NCBI GenBank assembly: GCA_900541785.1
Contig: UQKY01000003.1
Span: 37,614-101,613 of the forward strand
Direction: 5' to 3'
Source of the DNA: an uncultured Collinsella sp.
GTDB lineage: Bacteria; Actinomycetota; Coriobacteriia; Coriobacteriales; Coriobacteriaceae
DNA length: 64,000 bases
Shown here: positions 49,615 through 58,454 of the stretch, piece after piece
Layout of the letters: every line of letters begins with the position of its first letter
Position numbering within the stretch: position 1 is the first letter of the stretch
Translations under genes and position numbers: made by a program
The notes under the pieces: model-generated
Databases searched by the model: none
The model's input: only the letters and a program-made list of their open reading frames with translations
Told to the model about the DNA's origin: nothing

Positions 49615-49910
49615 AACAAAAAACCGCCCTCGGGCATGTGCATTGCCCAAGGACGGTTGAATTCCGCGGTACCACCTTGTTTGACCCGGCGGATGTCTGG
49701 CCCGCCGTGCCCACTCTGTGCCCCTTGTCGCGAGGCTCACGGCTTCCCTACTGGGGACATCGCCGCCACTGGCCGCGCGCCCGTTGAGGTCGCTGCTCGG
49801 GAGTGAACGCTTGGCCCTTGCCGCCGCAGGAAGGCTTGCAGCCCATGACCTTCCCTCTCTTGCCGGCGACGCGGCGGGCAAAACCCTCTCCGTCAACGCA
49901 TTGGGCTACA
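49615..49910 (-). ncRNA. T-box leader controlling pheST, predicted specifier TTC (Phe)
   Basis: On the minus strand the T-box consensus AAGGTGGTACCGCGGAA (49662-49678) is followed by the terminator stem AACCGTCC...GGGCGGTT with TTTTTTG (about 49615-49656), about 85 bases before pheS. Upstream, a structured stem I region of about 150 bases contains GCGTTCACTC; TTC at 49805-49807 fits a Phe specifier. Uncharged tRNA-Phe would stabilise the antiterminator and raise pheST transcription. The specifier is assigned by eye. Confidence 0.88.
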
Positions 49911-50036
49911 GGATACCACATTGTTTGGTTGTATCGCCGCGTTCCGTTTTGTTCATGCTGGGTACAAGGCAGGTAGCTGTGCAAACTGGCCGTGCGCCCA
50001 TCCGTGGCGTTCGGCTCGCGAGATCAAGGATATGGT

Positions 50037-51611
50037 ATGGGAAAGAAGCACGATAAGAAGGCCAAGCCCGCAGCGGGCAAGACGCCCAAAGGCATGAAGG
50101 TCGATAAGGCCGTCAAAAAATTCCGCAAGCTCGAGGGCAAGCTGTGGACCCGCGAGTACCTGCTCAAGATTGCCGAGTTTGACGGCGCGACCATTGCCCC
50201 CGCCAACGGTGCCGCGGCCCGCGCCGATGCCATGGGCACCCTTGCCGGCGAACATCACAAGCTCCTGACCAGCGATAAGTCTGTCGAACTTGTGCGCTCG
50301 CTGGCACGCGAAACCGTCGCCGGCGGCAAGATCGATGACCCGCAACTGCTCGACGAGATCCGCGTACTCGGCCGCGACCAGCGCGAAGCGAGCGTCATTC
50401 CCACCGAGGAGGCCGAGGCCTGGACCAGGCTCACCTGCGAGGCCGACGCCGTGTGGCACAAGGCCAAGACGGCCAATGACTGGGCGAGCTTTGAGCCCTA
50501 TGTGGATAGAATCGTCGCCCAACTTAAGCATCAGGCCGAGCTCATGGACCCCAAGCGCGACCCATACGATGTTTGGCTCGACCAGTACGAGCGCGGCCTT
50601 TCCGCCAAGAGCTTCGATGCGTTTTGCGATGAGGTCAAGGCGACGGTCGTGCCGCTCGTGCACGCCATCGGCGAGCGCGGCCAGCAGCCCGCTGCCGACT
50701 TTTTGCACGCCCGCGTGCCCGAGACCGCCCAGCGCGCCATGAGCTTCGACCTTATGAAGCTCGTCGGCCTGGACCTGAACGACACCACGCTTGCCTTTAC
50801 CGAGCACCCGTTTAGCGAGGGCTTTGCCGTGGGCGACGCGCGCATCGCGACGCACATCTACGAGAACGACTGCATCTCCAACGTCTACAGCATCATCCAC
50901 GAGGCGGGCCACGCCATGTACGAGCTGGGCGTCAATCCTGCCTATGCGCGCACCTGTCTTGAAGGTGGCACCTCCATGGGCATCCACGAGAGCCAGAGCC
51001 GCTTTTTCGAGAACACCGTGGGTCGCAGCCGCGCCTTTATGGGGCCGCTGCTCGAGGTACTGCGCCGTCACGCGCCCGAGGTTTACGGCAGCGTGGACGA
51101 GGATACGCTCTACCGTGCCGTGAACATCGCGCAGCCGTCGTTGATCCGCACCGAGGCGGACGAGCTCACCTATCCGCTGCACGTTATGGTGCGCTACGAG
51201 ATCGAGCGCATGCTGTTTGCCGGCGAGGCCACGGCCAAGGACATCCCCGCGCTTTGGAATCGCTTTATGGATGAGTACCTGGGCATTCCCGTTCCCGACG
51301 ACACGCACGGCTGCCTGCAGGATACGCACTGGAGCGGTGGCTCGTTTGGCTACTTCCCCACGTATGCGCTGGGTAGCGCCTACGACGCCATGTTTGTGCC
51401 GGCCATGTGCCGCGACGGCGTCGACCTTACCGGTGCCTGCGTGAGCGGCGATCTGGCGCCCGTCCGCGCCTGGCTGGGCGAGCACATTTGGCAGTGGGGC
51501 CGCGCCAAGGACGCGCCGGAACTCATCAAGGGCGCCTGCGGCATGGACTTTGATGCCCGTTACTACTGCAGCTACCTGCAGGACAAGTTCACCACGCTGT
51601 ACGAGCTGTAA
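50037..51611 (+). CDS. M32 family metallocarboxypeptidase
   Basis: Cytosolic zinc carboxypeptidase (Taq carboxypeptidase family), 524 residues, removing C-terminal amino acids. HEAGHAMYE at 288-296 is the HEXXH zinc site, with the third ligand Glu in GIHESQSRFFEN about 30 residues on; HPFSEGFAVGDARIATHI-like, and Y-E-I-E-R motifs are present. A Lys-rich 20-residue start (KKHDKKAKPAAGK) is unusual. ATG 50037-50039 has AAGGA at seven bases; an upstream GTG at 49992 lacks a site. It diverges from the pheST T-box transcript. Confidence 0.93.
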   Translation: MGKKHDKKAKPAAGKTPKGMKVDKAVKKFRKLEGKLWTREYLLKIAEFDGATIAPANGAAARADAMGTLAGEHHKLLTSDKSVELVRSLARETVAGGKIDDPQLLDEIRVLGRDQREASVIPTEEAEAWTRLTCEADAVWHKAKTANDWASFEPYVDRIVAQLKHQAELMDPKRDPYDVWLDQYERGLSAKSFDAFCDEVKATVVPLVHAIGERGQQPAADFLHARVPETAQRAMSFDLMKLVGLDLNDTTLAFTEHPFSEGFAVGDARIATHIYENDCISNVYSIIHEAGHAMYELGVNPAYARTCLEGGTSMGIHESQSRFFENTVGRSRAFMGPLLEVLRRHAPEVYGSVDEDTLYRAVNIAQPSLIRTEADELTYPLHVMVRYEIERMLFAGEATAKDIPALWNRFMDEYLGIPVPDDTHGCLQDTHWSGGSFGYFPTYALGSAYDAMFVPAMCRDGVDLTGACVSGDLAPVRAWLGEHIWQWGRAKDAPELIKGACGMDFDARYYCSYLQDKFTTLYEL

Positions 51612-51632
51612 AGCCTAGGCGACACGCAACGC

Positions 51633-51673
51633 AAAGGGGCGCCGCAGGATCTATCCCGCGGCGCCCCTTTTTC
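51633..51673 (+). terminator. Terminator of the M32 carboxypeptidase gene
   Basis: Perfect 13-base stem AAAGGGGCGCCGC / GCGGCGCCCCTTT with a TTTTT tail. Confidence 0.9.
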
Positions 51674-51675
51674 AC

Positions 51676-51876
51676 CTAGTCATTGGGGACGTTCTTTAAT
51701 GACTAGGTTGACGCCGATGTTCTGGTAACGTCAGCGAAAACGACCCCAAGCGAGCAAGGTGACGTGAAATGAAAGGGCGCTGACCATCTGGTCGCGCCCT
51801 TGAAATTGAACGTCAGATTGCCGCTTAGGGTCGTTTGCAGCGTCGAGCCGTTACGCGGTTTGGTAAAACCGCGTAA
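51676..51876. repeat. Cluster of nested palindromes between the M32 gene and glmM
   Basis: Three structures in 200 bases: CCTAGTCATT-N13-AATGACTAGG (51676-51708; loop GGGGACGTTCTTT is REP-like); a multi-branched inverted repeat with outer arms AACGACCC / GGGTCGTT and inner GGGCGC / GCGCCC arms (about 51738-51837); and GTTACGCGGTTT / AAACCGCGTAAC (about 51850-51877) right after the glmM stop, without a T tail. No coding sequence. Confidence 0.65.
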
Positions 51877-53208
51877 CTACAAAGCTTCCAGTGCGTTGGC
51901 GATGCGCTTCATGGCGGCATCGGCGGCCGATTGGTCCGGAGCCTCAGCCAAAACGCGAATCACTGACTCGGTTCCGCTCTTGCGCACGAGCACGCGGCCC
52001 TCGCCCGCCAGCGCGGCCTCGGCCTCGGCGATCGCATTCTGCACGCCCATGTTCTCGAGCGCGGCATCTTTGTCGGCCACGCGCACGGCAACCTGCGCTT
52101 GCGGCAGCAGCTTGCATGGAGCCGCGAGCTGCGAGAGCGTCTCGCGCTCGGCACGAATCACTTCCATCACGCGCAGCGAGGTCATAATGCCGTCGCCCGT
52201 GCGCTCGATATCGCCAAAGATCGTATGACCCGTCTGCTCGCCGCCCAGGCTGAAGCCGCCCTCGCGCATCTTGGCATACACGTGACGGTCGCCCACGCCG
52301 CTGGTCACGGCGCTTAGACCGGCAAGCTCCAGCGACTTGACCAGGCCAAAGTTGCTGGCAATCGTCGGCACCACGGTACCGCCCGAAAGGCGACCGTGCT
52401 TGTTCAGGTACACACCGCACACGTACAGGATCTGGTCGCCGTCGACCACGCGGCCGCGCTCGTCCACGGCCAGGCAGCGGTCGGCATCGCCGTCATAGGC
52501 AAAGCCCACATCCAGACCCTGCTCCACCACGTGGCGTTGCAGGCGCTCCATATGCGTGGAGCCACAGTCCACATTGATGTTAAATCCGTCGGGCGCAGCG
52601 TTGATCACGCGCACGTCGGCGCCCAGCGCGTCGAACACCGGCTTGGCCACCGAGGACGCCGAGCCGTTAGCGCAATCGATGCCGATCTTGACGCCCTGCA
52701 GCGAAAAGTTCGCGCTTGCGATGAGTGAGGCAATATAGCGGTTGCGGCCCTGCATGTAATCGACCGTAGCGCCAATGTGGTTGCCCGTGGCCAGCGGAAC
52801 TTCGCTCTTGCCATCGATGTAATCCTCGATGAGTTCCAGCACGTCCTCGTCCATCTTAAAGCCGTCGCTGTTGACGAGCTTAATGCCGTTATCGCAAAAC
52901 GGGTTGTGGCTCGCGCTGATCATGATGCCGCAATCGAAGCAGCCCTCCACGGTCTGATGCGCCACGCCCGGCGTTGGGATCACGTGCAGCATATATGCGT
53001 CCGCGCCGCTCGCGACCAGGCCGCTCACCAGCGCCGCCTCAAACATGTAGCTCGAACGACGAGTGTCCTTGCCCACGATCACGCGTGCCTTGCGCTCGCG
53101 GTTGGCACCGTAATACCAACCCACAAAACGGCCGATCTTATAAGCGTGCTCTACCGTCAGCCCAACGTTGGCCTCGCCGCGAAATCCGTCGGTGCCAAAG
53201 TACTTCAT
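51877..53208 (-). CDS. glmM: Phosphoglucosamine mutase
   Basis: Converts glucosamine-6-phosphate to glucosamine-1-phosphate for UDP-GlcNAc and peptidoglycan, 443 residues. KYFGTDGFRGEAN at the N-terminus, active-site phosphoserine loop MISASHNPFCDNGIK, metal-binding loop DGDADRC (AYDGDADRCLAVD) and sugar-specificity loop GGEQTGH are intact. It starts just after the stop of the DUF4012 gene, so the two share an operon. The last residues KSGTESVIRVLAE form the phosphate-binding loop. Confidence 0.96.
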   Translation of the reverse strand: MKYFGTDGFRGEANVGLTVEHAYKIGRFVGWYYGANRERKARVIVGKDTRRSSYMFEAALVSGLVASGADAYMLHVIPTPGVAHQTVEGCFDCGIMISASHNPFCDNGIKLVNSDGFKMDEDVLELIEDYIDGKSEVPLATGNHIGATVDYMQGRNRYIASLIASANFSLQGVKIGIDCANGSASSVAKPVFDALGADVRVINAAPDGFNINVDCGSTHMERLQRHVVEQGLDVGFAYDGDADRCLAVDERGRVVDGDQILYVCGVYLNKHGRLSGGTVVPTIASNFGLVKSLELAGLSAVTSGVGDRHVYAKMREGGFSLGGEQTGHTIFGDIERTGDGIMTSLRVMEVIRAERETLSQLAAPCKLLPQAQVAVRVADKDAALENMGVQNAIAEAEAALAGEGRVLVRKSGTESVIRVLAEAPDQSAADAAMKRIANALEAL

Positions 53209-53211
53209 ATC

Positions 53212-55569
53212 TTACTTATCCTGTTCGAACGTTTGAGCGGTTGGCGTGGTGCGAACCTTAAGCTCTTTGTGCCTAGAGTCCTTCGAAGTCGTGACCGTGT
53301 ACTCGACCTTTATGTCTTGTCCAAGAAGCATGTGGACGCCGCCCCATGCAACCTTCAGGCCATCGTGCGTCGCTTCGTTCATCTCGATAGAACCGGAGCC
53401 CGAAGTCTTAATGTCCGAAATGCTGCCTCCCGCGGGAGCATAGAGATAGAGCCTCAGCACCTCGTCATCAATATCCTCGCTAATGCCGTTATGGCCCCGG
53501 AAATAACCAGGCATCTCGGCCTTCTCCTGAGGGGTCATCGTGTTCTTGAGCGTGGTGGTCACTCGATACGTCGTCGAACCATCGGCATTTTCAACCGAAG
53601 AATCGATGGTGACTCGCTTATCAAGGAACCAATCCATCTTTGAATAGCTGTAGTTGTTCACAAAGACGCCCAAAATCGGAGCCTCAGACGCATCGTTTTG
53701 GAGAGCGCCGGAAATGCCAAGGGCCTTCGCGGCCTTTTCCTCGTCATCGTTTCTCGAATACATGAGGATGCGACCCTCGGAAGCACCCTTTTCGACGGCG
53801 GCAGCAATCTTAGTAATATCGCTGGAGCCCAGTTCGTCCACGATCTTGTTAAAAGCCGAGCCGGCAACCGCCGCAAAAATGGCGTCCTGTTCCTCTACCG
53901 GGTAATTCCAATAAATATCGTGCAGCAGCACCTTTGCAGCGTTGCTTCCATCGACGACGGTACCGTCGGGAAGCTGCGTGCCGCCCACAATGCCGAGCAT
54001 ATACTGCAAAAATACCGGATCGACTGCAAATACGCCGTCGATGTCATCTCCAACAATGGCCTTCTGCATATCGCTGGCAAGCTGAGCCGCACGCGGATAA
54101 TCGGGTGTCATCGTAACGTCGCCCATCGTGTATCCGAGCGTGTTGAATCCGGTCAGGCCCCATCCGGTCGTGAACAAGTTTGCCTCTTCATCGGTGATGG
54201 GAAGCGGGCTCAAAGGCTCTTTCATCATGTCGACTTTGACAAAATCACCCAGTTCGAGCTTGCCATCTGTTACCGACATCACGCCGCGAGAACCCGGGAA
54301 ACCGCCGCAGGCGCGGATCTCGACATTGCTCATCGCGAGCACAAGATAATGACGCGTCTGGCCGTTGGCGCCGAGCATCTGGGGCAGAACGGGGGCGACC
54401 TTCTCCGCCGCGTCGACCGCACCGTCCAGAGTAGCAAAGCCGTCCTTTGCCTTATCGACCAGCTCGGTCACCTGGGCGATATGCGTATCGCCAATACCCT
54501 GAATCTTTTCGTTAGCGCTCTTGAACACCTTAGAGCTATCGGAGAGCGAATCGGCGACCGCCTGCAGCGCGGACACGTTGATTGTCCCGTCCTGGAACAG
54601 CTTGCCGGGCGTTGCCTGAGCGAGATTATCGGCCATAGGGGCCAGCGCGCCGCTCGAAACATCGGACAGAGCGTCGACCATGGTGCGGGCGGCGTTAATA
54701 TCGCTGCCGTACACCGGAATGAACGAAGCCATCGTCCACACCGGGCTCGAGGTCTCCTTCTTCATGCTGCTGCAGAGCTCGTCGATCTTTTTCGCATCGT
54801 CAGGCAGGGTCGAAAAATCGCCCGACGTGACCTTGTCCTTAAGGCCGCCGACGATCTCGACAGTTTCCTTTGCCTGACTCTTCACGGTTTTTGCCGAGTT
54901 AAGCAGCATGAAGCCACTCACGCCAAACGCGACAAGAACCACCGCGACGATGGCAGCGACAACGGCTGCAACGCGGCGCTTCTTGCGCTCGCCCTTGCGA
55001 TGGCGATGGCGAACCAGGCCGTTCGAGGTCGGGCTCGTCGAGGAATCACCGCCGTAGTTCAAGCCAAAATCGTAATAATCTTCTTTAGCGCCCGAGCCCT
55101 TAAACTCGGCACCGTCGTCATTGAGACGGGCAAACGTGCCAGTTTCGGAAGCGCCCGTATAGATAGTGCCTAGGTTACCCGTAAGCCCTGCGTCTCCAGC
55201 AGAAGAAGTACTATCGGCGGGATTGGCAAAGTTGATGGGGCCGGCGTTGTGGGCGCGATGAGCGTTGTTAGCGGGGCCAGTGGGGCCGGCGACATTTGCA
55301 CCGCCCGTTGGCGCCGGACGGACCCCGGCCGACGAAGCCGCAGAGCCCGCCCCGCCCGGAAATGCCTGCCTGCCTACGCGACCAGCCTGTTTTGCCTTTT
55401 GAGACTGTTCGTACAGAGCGGCAAACATCGCCGTTTCGCCCGGAGACGTACGGTTGCCAGCACCGTTTTGGCTGGATCCACTCGGTACGCCAGCGCTTCC
55501 AGTCCCATTTGAACGCGGCGGAACTGCAGAGCGCTCGCCGTCGCCGTTCTTAAAGTGGTTACCAGCCAT
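53212..55569 (-). CDS. DUF4012 membrane protein, 785 residues
   Basis: Long cytoplasmic low-complexity N-terminus (about 1-195, rich in Gly, Ala, Asn, Ser, Pro), a basic stop HRHRKGERKKRR, one TM helix at about 203-225, and a large extracytoplasmic DUF4012 domain with its hallmark YLVLAMSNVEIRACGGFPGS around 415. Actinobacterial homologues are often found with cell-wall or exopolysaccharide genes. Co-operonic with glmM (stop and start three bases apart), which supports an envelope role. Biochemical function unknown. Confidence 0.85.
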   Translation of the reverse strand: MAGNHFKNGDGERSAVPPRSNGTGSAGVPSGSSQNGAGNRTSPGETAMFAALYEQSQKAKQAGRVGRQAFPGGAGSAASSAGVRPAPTGGANVAGPTGPANNAHRAHNAGPINFANPADSTSSAGDAGLTGNLGTIYTGASETGTFARLNDDGAEFKGSGAKEDYYDFGLNYGGDSSTSPTSNGLVRHRHRKGERKKRRVAAVVAAIVAVVLVAFGVSGFMLLNSAKTVKSQAKETVEIVGGLKDKVTSGDFSTLPDDAKKIDELCSSMKKETSSPVWTMASFIPVYGSDINAARTMVDALSDVSSGALAPMADNLAQATPGKLFQDGTINVSALQAVADSLSDSSKVFKSANEKIQGIGDTHIAQVTELVDKAKDGFATLDGAVDAAEKVAPVLPQMLGANGQTRHYLVLAMSNVEIRACGGFPGSRGVMSVTDGKLELGDFVKVDMMKEPLSPLPITDEEANLFTTGWGLTGFNTLGYTMGDVTMTPDYPRAAQLASDMQKAIVGDDIDGVFAVDPVFLQYMLGIVGGTQLPDGTVVDGSNAAKVLLHDIYWNYPVEEQDAIFAAVAGSAFNKIVDELGSSDITKIAAAVEKGASEGRILMYSRNDDEEKAAKALGISGALQNDASEAPILGVFVNNYSYSKMDWFLDKRVTIDSSVENADGSTTYRVTTTLKNTMTPQEKAEMPGYFRGHNGISEDIDDEVLRLYLYAPAGGSISDIKTSGSGSIEMNEATHDGLKVAWGGVHMLLGQDIKVEYTVTTSKDSRHKELKVRTTPTAQTFEQDK

Positions 55570-55708
55570 AGAGGAGTCCTCGCAATACTAAAAGTCAATA
55601 ACGCTATTAGTTTATGACATATTTAGCATCGTCAGTTAAACTCCAGACGCAGGCACCAATTCGCAGAATTGTGGTGCAACACCGCGTCCGTCTAGGCAGC
55701 GGCGTAAG

Positions 55709-56731
55709 CTATACCGTCAGGAACATCATCACGATGATCATGGCAAAGCCAATCAAGTCGGTCGGCAAAAACACCGTGCCCAGCATAACGGCGCTCGTGA
55801 TGGTTGCCGAGACCGGCTCCACGGTTCCGATGAGACTCGCACGTACGGAGCCAATATCCTTGACGCCCTGCATATAGAGCATATACGCCAGGAAAGAGCC
55901 CACGATTACAAACACCGCGAGCGCTTCGACGCCGGCGGCATCGAGCGCCGGCATATGAGCCCAAGGCTGCACGATAGTGCAGGTGACGACACCCGCCGTA
56001 AGCATAGCCGAGCCCGTAACGATGGGGCTGCCGTATTCGGGCAGAATCTTGGCGGGAATCACCGCCATGCAGGCGGCGCTCACCGCGCACATAAGACCCG
56101 CCACCAGACCGAGCGGCGAGATGCTCAGGCTCGTGGGGTCGCCGCCGGTGGCGATCAAAAACGTGCCGCCAAGGGCCAGGCCAATACCGACAACCTCGCG
56201 CATGCGCGGTTTGCGGCGATCGGTGATGCAGGTGTATCCCATAATGATGACCAGCTGCAGGCACTGAAGGACCGTCGCGGTTCCGGCGTTGGTCAGGCGC
56301 ACGGCCGAAAGATAGCAAAACTGGTTGAACAGCAGGCCAAAGGCGGTAAAGAGCAACAGCTGCTTGCGGTCGGCCGGCGTCGTCCAAAGCTTGACCAGGC
56401 GCGCACGGTCGCGCGCGACGACCACGACCATAAAGAGCAGGCCGGCAAGAATCTGGCGCACGCTCATGAGCCACAGCGTATCGACATGGTAGGCATCGAA
56501 CAGGAAGCTCGCGCTGGTGCCCGAGAAGCCCCAAAACGAGCCGCCCACGAGCGTAGCCAACATGCCCACGATCATCTTGCGCGTCTGGGCATCGTTGAGG
56601 CGGTCGCGCCATGCACGGCGGGTGCTGCGGCTGAGCTCATCGGTGCCCTCGGGCACATCAATGTTCGATATATCGGTCATCGGCACCGAAGCCTCTGCGC
56701 CTTCGACCTGCCCGACACACTCTTTGCTCAT
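55709..56731 (-). CDS. EamA/DMT superfamily transporter
   Basis: A 340-residue drug/metabolite transporter with ten predicted TM helices in two EamA repeats (first from GGSFWGFSGTSASFLF, second from GLVAGLMCAVSAACMAVI, with the terminal LIGTVEPVSATITSAVML typical of the family). A 40-residue soluble leader precedes helix 1. ATG 56729-56731 has GGGGGAG. Substrate unknown; homologues export amino acids, purines or drugs. Monocistronic. Confidence 0.88.
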   Translation of the reverse strand: MSKECVGQVEGAEASVPMTDISNIDVPEGTDELSRSTRRAWRDRLNDAQTRKMIVGMLATLVGGSFWGFSGTSASFLFDAYHVDTLWLMSVRQILAGLLFMVVVVARDRARLVKLWTTPADRKQLLLFTAFGLLFNQFCYLSAVRLTNAGTATVLQCLQLVIIMGYTCITDRRKPRMREVVGIGLALGGTFLIATGGDPTSLSISPLGLVAGLMCAVSAACMAVIPAKILPEYGSPIVTGSAMLTAGVVTCTIVQPWAHMPALDAAGVEALAVFVIVGSFLAYMLYMQGVKDIGSVRASLIGTVEPVSATITSAVMLGTVFLPTDLIGFAMIIVMMFLTV

Positions 56732-57020
56732 TCCACTCCCCCGAAACAGCCTGGGAACAATTCGGCTTACCTTACCACGGCGAAGGCACCGGCTGGAGGC
56801 TTGCCCGCTTATCGGTAGGACAATTCCGCAGGCGTCTTTCCATAGCTCGATACCGCAATGGCCCCGCATCATGCGACAGCCAAATTGCGGCAGCAGACTC
56901 TTTTGAAATGGATATGACAAAGCCCCCGAATTCCACAATGTAAGCGATTTTTAAAAATGTTCTTGCCACCGAGTTCAGGCTCCGTTATATTATCCCTTGC
57001 GCACTTGCGCACCCTTGATC
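56732..57020. other. Spacer between the DMT gene and tRNA-Val
   Basis: About 290 bases; apart from the tRNA-Val promoter at its right end I see no gene, RNA or strong repeat. It must contain the DMT promoter on the minus strand, which I could not place confidently. Confidence 0.4.
56963..56991 (+). promoter_or_regulatory. Promoter of tRNA-Val
   Basis: TTGCCA (56963-56968), 17-base spacer, TATATT (56986-56991), 29 bases before the tRNA. Confidence 0.75.
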
Positions 57021-57095
57021 GGGCGTTTAGCTCAGGGGGAGAGCGCTTCCCTGACACGGAAGAGGTCAGAAGTTCAAATCTTCTAACGCCCACCA
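57021..57095 (+). tRNA. tRNA-Val (anticodon GAC)
   Basis: Seventy-five bases including encoded CCA. Acceptor GGGCGTT/AACGCCC, D-arm AGCTCAGGGGGAGAGC, anticodon loop CTGACAC on CTTCC/GGAAG giving GAC, T-arm AGAAGTTCAAATCTTCT. Decodes GUC and GUU. Confidence 0.97.
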
Positions 57096-57103
57096 AATGT
57101 TCG

Positions 57104-57140
57104 CAGCTCAGAGGCTACGTCCTCTGGGCTGTTTTGTTTT
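57104..57140 (+). terminator. Terminator of tRNA-Val
   Basis: Stem CAGCTCAGAGG / CCTCTGGGCTG with TTTTGTTTT tail. Confidence 0.85.
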
Positions 57141-57322
57141 ATGTCGCCAACTTCGCTGGCAGCTCCAACCGCCCAACTGGCCCATAAGCCGACCATCTAC
57201 TTACCGATCTATCCATCGGCATAACCAATCGGCCCGCACCGCAACTTCTCAGCAAAACGCCGCGATGCCTGCGCCCTGCGGTATCCTTGAGCCACTTGCA
57301 CCTGCAGCACCAAGGAGCCGCC

Positions 57323-58009
57323 ATGCGCACCGAGCTCGATGTCCCCTTTTCGCACAAAGAAGAAGCCAAGGCGCTGGGCGCCAAATGGGACCGGACCAAG
57401 AAGATCTGGTATGTACCCAGCGGCGTCAACCCCGAGCCCTTTGCCGAGTGGCTGCCCGGTGTTGACCGATCCGACCCCTCAGCGCCGTATATATATCTAG
57501 TACTGGGCAAGCGCGAATGCTGGAAGTGTCACAAAGAGACCTCGGTCGCGGCCTTCGGCATTCCCTATCGAACCGATAGCGACGAGTGCATCGCCATCGC
57601 GCACGCGCCCAACGAAGCCGGGCACATTGCCATCGACACGGCCAACGCCAACGCACTCGCCATCGTGCCCGCTCTTGGCTGCGTGCCGGGCGAGATCCGC
57701 GACTATCTTTCTAAGCGCTGCGGCTACAAGCCCGTAGGCGCGCGAGCCTCCAAAGCCCCGTCGCTCGGCAACACATGCACCAGTTGCGACGCGCTGCAAG
57801 GCAGCCGCTATCTGTTCGAGGAGCCCTCGTCCCCGTTTGCCCTCACTGCCATCAACAAGCTGCCGGCACTGGAGTTTGTGCGCGTCGAAGTTGCCGGCGT
57901 CTTTGGCGTCCCGGCCACGCGCACCGACTTTGACCAGGCGCTCTTTACCTGGGCACGCGACCATCACGCCGAGTTCCACAGGCAACTCGGTGAGGGGATT
58001 TATTTGTAG
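57323..58009 (+). CDS. DUF5710-containing protein with zinc-ribbon Cys pairs
   Basis: A 228-residue protein. The first 45 residues (RTELDVPFSHKEEAKALGAKWDRTKKIWYVP in outline) form a DUF5710 domain, a module found in plasmid primases and DNA-processing proteins. After it come CWKC (about 72-75) and CTSC (about 154-157), which could bind zinc. ATG 57323-57325 follows AAGGAG. The gene opens an accessory stretch just downstream of tRNA-Val. I infer nucleic-acid binding; no catalytic motif is seen. Confidence 0.75.
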   Translation: MRTELDVPFSHKEEAKALGAKWDRTKKIWYVPSGVNPEPFAEWLPGVDRSDPSAPYIYLVLGKRECWKCHKETSVAAFGIPYRTDSDECIAIAHAPNEAGHIAIDTANANALAIVPALGCVPGEIRDYLSKRCGYKPVGARASKAPSLGNTCTSCDALQGSRYLFEEPSSPFALTAINKLPALEFVRVEVAGVFGVPATRTDFDQALFTWARDHHAEFHRQLGEGIYL

Positions 58010-58047
58010 GGACGGAGAGGCCTTCACAGTCAGCTCCTCCGCATCAC

Positions 58048-58332
58048 CTATCCCTCGTCGCCGGCGTCGTACACGATATCGAGGCCACAAACGGGGCATT
58101 TCTCCGGATACACCGGCATATGAACGCCTGTCCGTTTTCTCACTTCGTCGCTGAGCCTGTCGCACGCATCGATGAACCGAATGTCGAGACACGGTATTTG
58201 CGAGCCGCAGCAAGGGCAGGCGACGACAAACGACCCGCAATCAACCTCTACGCTCGGAAACATATTGTTGTCTATAAGGGCACACGGCAGTTTTCCGTAC
58301 TTCCCCATCGCAATAGCGCCTCGCCAGCTCAT
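58048..58332 (-). CDS. Small zinc-ribbon protein, 94 residues
   Basis: Two CxxC-type pairs, CPCC around residue 40 and CPVC around 79, plus further Cys, suggest a zinc ribbon. No signal peptide or TM helix. ATG 58330-58332 has GAGGGGAG, which supports this start over upstream in-frame codons. It converges on the DUF5710 gene. Function unknown; possibly a regulator or nucleic-acid binder. Confidence 0.6.
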   Translation of the reverse strand: MSWRGAIAMGKYGKLPCALIDNNMFPSVEVDCGSFVVACPCCGSQIPCLDIRFIDACDRLSDEVRKRTGVHMPVYPEKCPVCGLDIVYDAGDEG

Positions 58333-58454
58333 ACACGCTCCCCTCTCGCTATACAAATCAGAAAGAGCATGCACCGGCGGGCGTGCGCGAGATTGCATCG
58401 CCACGCGATCCGATCAAACAACACGATCGTCAAAGAATGCCAAAACCAAATACG

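Noticed and set aside
49953..51485. 510-codon minus-strand open frame opposite the M32 carboxypeptidase
   Set aside because: Shadow of a gene with an intact HEXXH motif; no protein features of its own.
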